The translations under genes and the position numbers were made by a program. This document shows, in pieces, positions 55,431-64,000 of a DNA stretch of 64,000 nt. Each line of letters opens with the position of its first letter. The stretch's first letter is position 1. Below the pieces are notes generated by a model that was not told where the DNA came from, made no database searches, and saw only the letters and a program-made list of their open reading frames with translations. This DNA comes from Wyeomyia smithii (taxonomy: Eukaryota > Arthropoda > Insecta > Diptera > Culicidae), in assembly GCF_029784165.1 (NCBI RefSeq), contig NC_073696.1:243086892-243150891 (forward strand), given 5' to 3'.

Positions 55431-56497
55431 TGTGTGTATGTGCAGAATTTTATTCTCACTCACTTTTCTCAGAGATGGCTGGACCGATTCCCATGAAATT
55501 AATTGCAAATGAAAGGTCTTGTTGTCCCATAAGACCTTATTCAGGTTTTTTGTAATCGGATGTTTAGTTTAGAGGTTATATATCAAAATGTAAAAATCAT
55601 GAAACATCATTATCTCGAAAACTACACAACCGATTTGAACAAAATTGATTTCAAATGAACTGGCTACCTGAAAAACCCTTAACTTTTGAATTCTATAAAG
55701 ATTGAACTTCGGGTTCAGAAGTTATGAAAAGAAACGTGTTCTGAAGACTGTTTAATCTCACTCACTTTTCTCAGTGATGGCTGACCCGATTTCTACAAAA
55801 TTAGTATCAATTAATATGTCTAGCTGCCTCATAACACCCTATTGAAGATGATATAGATTTTGAATGTCATACTGGTTAAAGAAACACTCATATTGGGTGG
55901 TGTTTGGTCATTTTCAGCTGTTTTACAGAAGCCGGAAGTCGTGTATCATTCTAGATTCGGATATTATTGTATTGGGTGGAAATCGGCCAATTTAGGCTGT
56001 TTAAGCTAAATATATTTCCATTTAGTTGATTAGTTCGCGAGATGTGCGGAAATTTGTGCAGAAACATGTGCTTCCAGAAGAGGGAGGGGCGTCGAACCAT
56101 TATAGACATATTTGTTACCTCTAAAAACATTCACATACCAAATTTGGTTGTATTTTTTTGAGATGTGCGAAATTTGTGTTTCATTTGTATTGGACCCCTC
56201 CCTTCCAGGAGAGGGAGAGGTCTGAAACTATCATAGGAACCTTTATCGGCACCAAAAATCCCATTATACAATTTTTCACGTCGCTCGGTTTGGTAGTTTT
56301 CGAGCCAATATGGATCAGACAGACAGACTGACCGGACTACATTTTTATATGTATAGATTACAATATCAATATTTTAGAACCTACAGAGTGAATATATATT
56401 TACTGGATTGAAGCGGTCATGTAAATCTATTGAAACAAATAAAAGTTTTAATGAGAAAGGCTGGGTCTGACCGCTAGGTGGATTAATTTAGGTTTTT
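55254..56497 (+). mobile_element. Repeat family E, copy 2
   Basis: It starts with the same head as copy 1 (GCCTTTCTCCTAGAAAGGTA), directly after the tail of copy 1, and ends with the same tail at 56451-56497. After one arm-like segment it carries 55850-56350, the inverse of the 3.16-4.35 kb block, including 'cggactacatttttatatgt' (inverse of 'tacctataaaaatgcagtcc'). Confidence 0.8.
55370..55440 (+). repeat. (GT)n microsatellite
   Basis: About 35 dinucleotides with a few interruptions, in the head of repeat E copy 2. Open frames through it read polyVal-Cys and are artefacts. Confidence 0.95.
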
Positions 56498-56666
56498 CTT
56501 CATATTTATATACTATTCCTACTTTTTAACCTAGATTCTAGTAAAATTTATATATTATGATTTGATTCTTTATGTTATGTTCTTTGTTTTTTCGTCATGT
56601 GATTCACTTGTGCACAATTCGTTTCTGCTTAGATTCTGTACTTGTTTGTTTGTCGACTGTAGCGGT

Positions 56667-56909
56667 TAATTTTGTAGATTTATCGGCTTAATCAGTCCGT
56701 GTATAGAAGCAAAAACGATTTTTTGTTTCTTAATCCTTTTTTTTTCTTTTTTTTTCTTCTTTTTTTTTCTTCTTTTTTTTTTTTTGTTTCTTAATCCGAC
56801 AGTTTCGGTGACTTTATTTCACCTTTTTCAAGGAGTCTAGGATTAAGAAACAAAAAATCGTTTTTGCTACTATACACGGACTGATTACGCCGATAAATCT
56901 ACAAAATTA
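56667..56909. repeat. Hairpin with 71-bp arms around a T-rich loop
   Basis: The arm 56667-56737 (TAATTTTGTAGATTTATCGG...) pairs with 56839-56909 with about two mismatches. The loop is a long T/C tract. Such structure is consistent with a small foldback element lying between repeat E copies 2 and 3. Confidence 0.85.
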
Positions 56910-57013
56910 GATTCTGTATTTATTATAATTTAAAGTTTGCTTATAGTTTTGATTGTCGAATTATTGCTCTCGAATGACTTTCTTTTTAACCTAATTTTGT
57001 TGCCAACTGTTTT

Positions 57014-58380
57014 TGCCTTTCTCCTAGAAAGGTATAGCAATCACTGGAAAAACCAAAGGTATAAAAGTGCTCCAAAGGGTCGAATCTCGTATATCAATCG
57101 ACTTAGCTCGACGAGCTGAGCATTTTCTGTATGTGTGTGTGCGTATGTGTGTGTGTATGTGTGTGTATGTGTGTGTGTGTAACGCTCTCCCAATCTCACT
57201 CGATTTTCTCAGAGATGGCTGAACCGATCTTCATGAAATTAATTGAAAACGAGAGGTCTAGTTGCCCCATAAGACCCTATTGAATTTCATTGCAATCGGA
57301 TTTTTAGTTTGCCTGTTATGTTTAAAAATGTGAATATCACGAAACATCATTATCTCAGAAACTACTCAATCGATTTTAACAAAATTGGTTTTAAATGAAC
57401 AAGCTACTTAAATAACCCTTAACTTTTGAGTTTCATGAAGATTGAACGTGAGGTTCAGAAGTTAAAATTAGTGTCATTTGGAAGGCCTGATTACCCCATA
57501 AGACCCTGTTGATTTTTTTTGCAATCGGACTATTACTTTGCCTGTTATGTTTAAAAATGTGAAATCCAGCTTTGAAAAGAAACATATTCCGAAGACTACT
57601 TAAATTCACTCACGTTTCTCAGAGATGGCTGAACCGATTTCCACGAAACTAGTGTCAAATGAAAGGTCTAGCTGCCTCATAACACCTAATCGAATTACAA
57701 TGTAATCGGACTGTAACTTCGTCTGTAAAGTACCAGAATGTGAAAATCACAAAACTTCATTATCTCAAAAAGTGCACAACCGATTTGAACAATATTGGTA
57801 TCAAATGAACGGGCTAGTTAAAGGTTAATTGATGAATTTTATAGTGATTAAACACGTGGTTCAAAAATTGTGAAAAGAAACATGTTCCGGCGACTTTTCA
57901 AATTCACTCGTTTTCCCAAAAATGACTGGACTAAATTCAACAGTCTTAGTGTCAAATGAAAAGTTTGGCTTTCCTATAGGTTCCAATTTTATTTGACTAT
58001 AATCGTATTTTTATTCCAACCGTTAGTATTAAATTATAAAAAAACGAAAGTCTATTATCTCAAAGATCACACGACTTATTTGAACATAACTAGTGTCATT
58101 TGAACGGGTTGTCTCTCAAACTCACAAGTAAGAAATTTCATAGTAATTTGATATGTTGTTCAAAAGTTATGAAAAGAAACGAAATTCAAAGACTATTTAA
58201 AACTGTAACTGCTTTGATCAAAACATACGGCCTCAACAAAATTTAAATTTGGTATTGTGCTATTCGTACGTTCCCGGTATTGCTCGTGATTGAAGTGTAC
58301 GAAATTCAAAGTCATTTCTTTTATTTCGCTATTTCTTAAGCACGAATATTTTACTCCTAATTAATAATTTTTTTAACTTT
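57014..58380 (+). mobile_element. Repeat family E, copy 3 (tail missing)
   Basis: The head at 57014 (TGCCTTTCTCCTAGAAAGGT) and 'cgacgagctgagcatttt', then a GT tract (57130-57180), then diverged 'ctcagagatggctgaaccga' units. No tail sequence is present before copy 4 begins at 58384. Confidence 0.75.
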
Positions 58381-58383
58381 TTA

Positions 58384-58510
58384 CCTTTCTCCTAGACAGG
58401 TATAACAATCACTTGCAAAACCGAAGATATGAAAGTGCTCCAAAGGGCCGAATGGCATCTATCACTCGACTCAGTTCGACGAGCTGAGCATTTTCTGTAT
58501 GCATGTATGA

Positions 58511-58560
<50 letters not shown>

Positions 58561-59513
58561 TTGTGTGTGTATGTGCAGATTATTATTTTCACTCACTTTT
58601 CCCAGAGATGACTGGACCGATTTTAATAAAATTATATGCAAATGAAAGTTCTAGTTGCCCCATAAGACTCAATTAAATTTTATTGTAATTGGATTTTTAT
58701 ATTAGAGGTTTTGTTAAAAAATGTACAAATCACGAAACATCAATATCTCAGAAACTACACAACCGATTTCACTAAGATTGATATCAAATGAACGGGCTAT
58801 CTTAAAAACCCTTAACTTTTGAATTTTATATAGATTGAATATGTGGTTCAAAAGTTATGAAAAGAAACGTCTTCTGAAGACTGTTTAATGTCACTCATGT
58901 TTCTCAGAGATGGCTGGAACAATTTCCACAAAATCAGTGTTATATGAAAGGTCTATTTACCCCATAAGACTCTATTGATTTTTTTTGCAATTTGACTATT
59001 ACTTTGCCTGTTATGTTTAAAAATGTGAAATCTAGCTATGAAAAGAAACATATTCCGAAGAATACATAAACTCACTCACTTTTCTCAGAGATGGCTGAAC
59101 CGATTTTCACGAAATTAGTGTCAATTGGAAGGACTAGCTGCCTCATAACACCCTATTGAATTTTACTGTAATCGAACTGTAACTTCGACTGTAATGTACC
59201 GAATTGTGAAAATCACGAAACTTCATTATCTCAGAAAGTACACAACCGATTTGATCAATAGTATTATCAGATGAACGGGCTAGTTAAGGGTTAACTGATG
59301 AATTATGATTGAGCACGTGGTTTCAAAGTTTTGCTGCCCTATACGTTCCCATTTCATTTGATTATAATCAAACTAAGCAACCGTTATGTATTAAATTGTT
59401 AATACGAACGAATCATCTCTCAAGCTTACAAATAACAAACTTCATAACAATTTTATATAAGTTTGAATGAGAAAGGCTGGGTCTGACCGCTAGGTGGATT
59501 AATTTAGGTTTTT
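58384..59513 (+). mobile_element. Repeat family E, copy 4
   Basis: The head ACCTTTCTCCTAGACAGGTA has one change from the others. A perfect GT tract lies at 58511-58558. Units of the same kind follow, and the standard tail is at 59466-59513. The part 59200-59460 resembles the inverted arm of copy 1. Confidence 0.8.
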
Positions 59514-59704
59514 ATCTGAATAGAGACATTCTCTTAATTCACCAGATCTTGTTTTATATCATTATTTTTTGTTTGTTTTATGTATTCTTATTTCTGCCGA
59601 TTTCGTAATGAATTTTTTTTTGTTTGGTTCAGAGTGTTTCCGATTTGTGATATTTTTTCGTCTCGACTTGACATTCGACAAGGAATCTTGGAGTCCATCA
59701 GGTT

Positions 59705-60015
59705 ACCTTTCTCTAATTCGCTCTCTCTCTCTCTTTCTCTTTATTTCTCCCTTTTCATTCCACTCTCTTCATTTCCCTCTCTTAATCTCTCTTCTTTTCT
59801 TTTTTTCTTTTCTCACTTTATCTCCTTCTCTTTCTCTCTCTCTCACACTTACTCACTGTCGTTCTCTCTCACTTTCTCACTGTCGCTCTCTTTCTCTTTC
59901 GCTTTCTCTCTCTCTCTGTCTCTCTCTCCATCTCTTCATCTTTTCCTCTCCTTCTCTTCATCTCTCTCTCCCCTTCTCTCCATCTCTCCCTCCTCCTCTC
60001 TTCATCTCTCTCTCC

Positions 60016-60072
<57 letters not shown>

Positions 60073-60590
60073 TCTCTATTTCTCTCTCTTTCTCTCTCTC
60101 TTTTTCTCTCTCTCTTTCTCTCTTTCTCTCTCTCTTTCTCTCTTTCTTTCTCTCTCAGTCATTTTCTCTTTCTTTCTCTCTCACTCCTTTTCTCTCTTTC
60201 TCTCTGACTCTTTTTTTCTTTTTTTCTCTGACTCCTCTCTCTCTCTTTCTCTCTTACTCCTTTTCTCTCTCACTCCTTCTCTCTCTCACTCCTTCTCTCA
60301 CATTATTTGTCTTTTTTTCTCTCTCAGACTATTTCTCTCTCTCTTCCTCACTCTTCCTCTCTCTCTCTCCCTCACTCTTTCTCACTATTTCTCGCTCTCT
60401 CTGTCTCTCTCTATCTCTCATTCTCTCTTTTCCATTCTCGTTCTCTCTCTTTGACTTTCTTATTCTCATTCTCTCTCTCACTCTCGTTCTCTCTTTTTTT
60501 TTCTTTCTCACTCACATTTTCTCTTTCTCTCTCTCTCTCTCTGTCTCTCGTTCTCACTTTTTGTTGCTTGCTCTCTCATTTTCTCTCTAT
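59705..60590 (+). repeat. TC-rich low-complexity tract, about 0.9 kb
   Basis: Long runs of TCTCTC with TTTCTC, CACTC and TCCTC variants; a pure (TC)n core is near 60020-60070. The apparent 212- and 346-codon frames are Ser/Leu/Phe runs produced by the repeat and are not genes. Confidence 0.95.
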
Positions 60591-60763
60591 AGCATACACA
60601 TATCTACATATATACACTGATAGTCATACACGGGCTATTAAAAAGTGTTTATTAATTACGTAGCGCAAGTGATTAACCTTTCAAAACCCTCCTCCTTCCA
60701 TGTCACTCTCTTCTTCTGACCTTGAAAATTTTGTGTGTGTGTTGTCAAACTTTCCAACCCCTC

Positions 60764-60893
60764 TTTCAAAATCAATTTTCGTAATCGGAAATTTGTAAAA
60801 AAACATCTAAGGGAACATTTAATTATTACGTAACGATTAAATGTTCCCTTAGATGTTTTTTACAAATTTCTGATTACGAAAATCGCTTTTGAG
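60764..60893. repeat. Near-perfect palindrome, about 60-bp arms
   Basis: GTAATCGGAAATTTGTAAAA..ACATCTAAGGGAACATTTAAT (60781-60822) pairs with 60834-60878 around a 12-nt loop containing TTACGTAA. Fainter pairing extends to 60764 and 60893. It is a compact foldback. Confidence 0.85.
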
Positions 60894-60899
60894 TTGTAA

Positions 60900-61250
60900 A
60901 ACATATTAAAAATCTTGCTTTGATTTTACGCACAATTCGAGTTTATGCACATTTCAAAAACGAGAATGCGCGTAAAATCGAGGTATACCTGTAGTTAGTA
61001 TTTGGCTTAGATTTTAGATATTCTAAGTTTACGTGTTTTATGTCTTTCTCCTCACTAATTTTGAATATTCTTTGCTTTTTTTTTGTAATATTGAATATAT
61101 TTTGAATATCTGTATTGTTACTGTTTTCGTTTGTATGGTTCTTTGGTTTACATTTTTTGACGTGGGACACATCCTACTTTTGAAGGGTGGAATACTGTAG
61201 AAAGTGTAACGAAAATGTGCCCTCGTAAAGTTCATATCCTGTTTTTTTTT
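60900..61250. other. AT-rich gene-free stretch
   Basis: It includes 'gcgcgtaaaatcgaggtata' at about 60970 and overlapping short minus-strand frames with no recognised product. Confidence 0.4.
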
Positions 61251-61251
61251 G

Positions 61252-61309
61252 TTAAGCTGATAAGAACAGATACTACACTTTGATCTTAGCCTTTAGGCCG
61301 AGAAGCTAT
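61252..61309 (-). pseudogene. U2 snRNA 5'-end fragment
   Basis: The minus strand from 61309 reads ATAGCTTCTCGGCCTAAAGG, then CTAAGATCAAAGTGTAGTAT, then CTGTTCTTATCAGCTTAA. This is the start of U2 small nuclear RNA (normal 5' text AUCGCUUCUCGGCC), including the GUAGUA branch-site recognition segment. A base is changed at position 3, and there are small differences in the first stem and an extra A after GATCAA. The match stops at about nucleotide 58, followed by an A-rich run. It lacks the Sm site and 3' domain, so it is a truncated copy. Confidence 0.85.
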
Positions 61310-62160
61310 CCCTGAACGAATTTTAAACGCCAATGTTTTTTATCCAAAAGTGAGGTTTACTCCAAACTTGTGGTATAATAATTGGCATACCGTTTTCAAT
61401 GATCAACTGATAAAAAGTTTGAATAGAACATAAATCATTTTGGTGTAGTTTCGCAGCACACAACCAATCACCAGCTTACTTTTTAAGCTGAGAACAGGAT
61501 GGTGGTTTTGAATGTATGCAATATTACTTTTACTAAATAGATCTTGAACACTTAATCGATTAGTCAAGTTTTCCCTAAACTTTCTGTATATTAATTGGCA
61601 TATCTTTCAAAATGCAAACCAGTGAAAAGTTAACTAAAGATCTTTCCAGCAGAGCAGCGGACTTTCTGTTACCTGGTATTGATTTTAAAGCTATATTCTG
61701 ACTAGCTTTTTCCTTTATTTCAAATTCTCATAGTTTGTCTTAGTTTCGTAATTTGAATGAAGGGAAAATAAATTTCATTTATGTTGACTAGCAGCGAAAA
61801 TGAACTGATTGAGTTTTCACAAAGGCAACAGTATAGCACTCGTCATGTCGCGGTGCGGCTTAGAAGAAAAACAATCAAATTGTTCAGCAGATACCAAGAG
61901 TGTAACTTTCGCGAGTTGCATATTGCCGTTGTGCGACCGGAGAAAATTTTATTCGTAAGAACGATAGTTAGTAGCAGCCATAAATTTACAGTTCGGTATA
62001 CTGCGATGATGTCAAACGAAAGTGGCTTTTTTAGGACGTTACATCCTATGTGATGCAGTGTTGTGAATTTTTTGAAACGGGTTCAACACATGTCATAATC
62101 ATTAGACTGAGACACGGTTATATGGGAAAAAAGCAACGGTGCTATTTTTTCGCTCCCATG
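61310..62160. other. Gene-free stretch with a weak internal duplication
   Basis: 61352-61430 and 61560-61640 share 'aattggcata' flanked by related 'aaactt..tataataatt' text, suggesting an old duplication. A 90-codon frame (61781-62053) is unrecognised. Confidence 0.4.
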
Positions 62161-62163
62161 CAC

Positions 62164-62668
62164 TTTTCCTGTTCCTTATGGGTCCAATAAAAACTGTGTA
62201 ACTTTTCAGATCGATCCCCGGTGTTCAAATTTTCCATTCGATTTTATATGTGAAAAATTCATTTTTTCAAAACATATTCTCTACAGATACCCAGTTGACT
62301 CCAAAAAATATATCGATACATGAACATCATTTCTTATCACATGGTTGAATTTGCAACAAAAGCATGCTAAAGCAATATTGCTAGGAAAATTCAGTAGTGA
62401 GCCGTTCGTCAGATATTCAATCAGTTTGAGGGAAACGGCTTTTCCTACAAGTTTCCTACAAGTATCGCATTACGATCGTTTTTTATTTTTTCAGGGAAAT
62501 TTCTTACAAATGTCATATATCGATATATTTTTAGAAGCCAACTGGACATCTCTAGAGAATAAGTTTTGAAAAAGTGGATTTTCCCATATATAATCGTATG
62601 GAAACTTCAAAAAGCGGACGCGAAAATATAGTTACGTAGTTTTTATAGGATCCAGAAAGACAGGAAAA
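62164..62668. mobile_element. Foldback element with about 165-bp arms
   Basis: The arm 62164-62335 (ttttcctgttccttatgggt, then ataaaaactgtgtaac, then ttcaaaacatattctctaca) pairs with 62500-62668 read in reverse, with scattered mismatches along the length. The central spacer is about 165 bp. No coding sequence. Confidence 0.75.
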
Positions 62669-62734
62669 TTGTTTGAGAGCTAACATTTATTTTCTAATAT
62701 AACTGAAGAGTTTGATGAAATAAAAAATAATTTA

Positions 62735-62790
62735 CGTAGTCCCACGTCCATCATGCGTTCGTGTCTTGGATACCACCCTCCTACTTTTTT
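62735..62790 (-). repeat. End of the dispersed repeat also seen at 5449
   Basis: The minus strand reads AGGAGGGTGGTATCCAAGAC followed by ACGAACGCAT and GACGTGGGACTACGTAAA, matching 5453-5500 closely. It lies just after the foldback and may be its neighbour or its outer border. Confidence 0.65.
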
Positions 62791-63149
62791 TCGATTTGGT
62801 GACTTTCCTTTAAAAGATATTTTGCTTGTGTCCTGTACATTGGAATACTTACCATCTTTATTAGTTACGATTGTTCATGTACATATATAGTTTGCGTATT
62901 GTTTCTTTAACTATGTTTTTCTTACGATAGTAATTTGTATGATTATGATGTTCAATTTTCGTTTTTTCCACTTTGTTATCCGCTTTTGAAAATATTTCTT
63001 CTGATATGTTTTTCTTATTATTATAATTATTATTTAGTTTTCGATTTTTGAATTTTTTTTTATGTTGCCAATTACCAGTTTTTGTAATTTTAGGTCCTAA
63101 TGGGACTTTCTTTTTGCTGTTTAATTCAGTCTTTCAGTGATTTCAATTA

Positions 63150-64000
63150 TAATTTTACTTGCTGTACTTCATTGTTTGGCTTGGTTTTTACCTTTCTATT
63201 TTTCGTCTTTTAGAGATTTTCAAGTTTTTTTCTGTTCCTCGGCATTCTTTAATGTCGTTCATCCAACTATTCCTCTACCGTCGCATTCAACCTGCCACCA
63301 GGCGTTCAGTTCCAAAGAAAAAGCTCCCAGTTAATCGTAACCGACAGCCACATTCGGCTCTGACTGTACCGAAAACAATAGGCTCCATAAATTTGCTAAT
63401 TTGTGTGATCTAACACGCTTTGGCGGTAGCAAGGGAGGATGGCCGATGGTGCTGGTAGTGATTACATACGAATCGCATGGGTCTCAAGCGATCAATGAGG
63501 AAACGGCAGAAAAGCTGCTGCACATTTCGTTCAACCGATTGGTCGTCAAATGCGATTTGATATCGCTTCGATACGATTTAATGGCTGCTGTAAGCATAAA
63601 TTATGCTGCAGTCGAATCCACCCAGGTTTCAACTGGAGGCCTGTTTTCCATGATTTCATTACGCTAGATCGGTGCTAACTCACTACAATGTACGATTTGG
63701 GTTTTCCGGAGATTTGGGGGGTGTTGCAAGTAACTCGTTAACTTAATCGCACCGCACAAGGCTAGCAGGAAAGGTAATACTTGCCAGAATTTGCCTCTGT
63801 TTACTGTACAGAACATTCGGATGATTGATTAATGGAAGACAGAAGCTCCATTACCTATCATCGAGGCGTCATTATCACATTTCCGATTGCCGCAGTTGAA
63901 ATAAAAAAAAAAAAAACTAAAGTAGGTTTGAATAGAAGAGAAAAAAAAGAAACGGTGGAAAAGTAACCGACGAAAACGGCTTTCCTCCGCGCGATGGCCA
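63150..64000. other. Probably single-copy region at the window end
   Basis: Composition becomes more balanced from about 63240. Plus-strand frames (63159-63413 and 63401-63667) are unrecognised and lack supporting splice signals. The stretch 62800-63140 before it is T-rich with nothing seen. Confidence 0.35.

Noticed and set aside
55263..55555. Frames rich in Val-Cys or His-Thr
   Set aside because: Translation of the (GT)n microsatellite.
58392..58592. His-Thr-rich minus-strand frame
   Set aside because: Translation of the (GT)n tract in repeat E copy 4.
59569..60620. Long Ser/Leu/Phe-rich open frames of 212 and 346 codons
   Set aside because: They are the translation of a TC-rich tract, and all three frames are open for the same reason.
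61252..61309. Functional U2 snRNA gene
   Set aside because: Only the first 58 nt are present; the Sm site and 3' stem-loops are missing and the 5' stem is altered.

Overview
The window is non-coding-rich, AT-rich insect DNA and looks like a mosquito genome, most likely Aedes. The reasons are a Juan-like Jockey-clade LINE with its zinc-knuckle ORF1, a LOA-type LINE carrying RNase H, Tc1-like and mariner remnants, tRNA-derived SINEs, short introns of about 60 bp, and many small inverted-repeat elements nested in one another. The organism call is inference from element types; no search was run.

Layout. 0-9.8 kb: dispersed repeats, foldbacks, a TA-flanked MITE (3.4-3.75 kb) inside a tandem-repeat block, and an RNase H scrap. 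9.9-11.6 kb: less AT-rich, probably unique DNA with one weak candidate exon. 11.9-14.6 kb: a decayed DNA transposon with pogo-like termini that surrounds an AAGTTCA-rich minisatellite. 14.6-16.6 kb: probably unique DNA with two weak candidate exons. 17.1-17.6 kb: a dead Jockey-type RT, broken by a 1.66-kb insertion that has a 20-bp exact target duplication and carries a SINE. 19.6-20.55 kb: a dead Tc1-like transposase on the minus strand. 20.65-25.02 kb: an almost complete but inactivated Juan-like LINE. 25.0-27.2 kb: a second RT fragment, then a foldback with a TTAA-flanked MITE in its loop. 28.5-38.6 kb: many non-autonomous elements, including a textbook hAT derivative with an 8-bp duplication. 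38.9-43.1 kb: a LOA-type LINE on the minus strand, internally deleted and interrupted by a SINE. 43.2-44.8 kb: another inverted-repeat element. 48.5-51.2 kb: probably unique DNA with the best host-gene candidates, two cysteine-rich minus-strand coding units. 51.9-59.5 kb: a mariner fragment followed by four copies of one repeat family, one of them a giant near-palindrome. 59.7-60.6 kb: a TC-rich tract. 60.7-64 kb: hairpins, a U2 snRNA 5' fragment and unique-looking DNA.

Most protein-like ORFs are transposon remains. No transposon gene here is intact: every one has stops, frameshifts or deletions, so mobility of any of them would need enzymes supplied from elsewhere. The only host-like coding sequences I would defend are at 49.09-49.46 kb (two exons, 62-bp intron) and 49.50-50.17 kb. 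I found no CRISPR array, operon or rRNA, and no functional tRNA.
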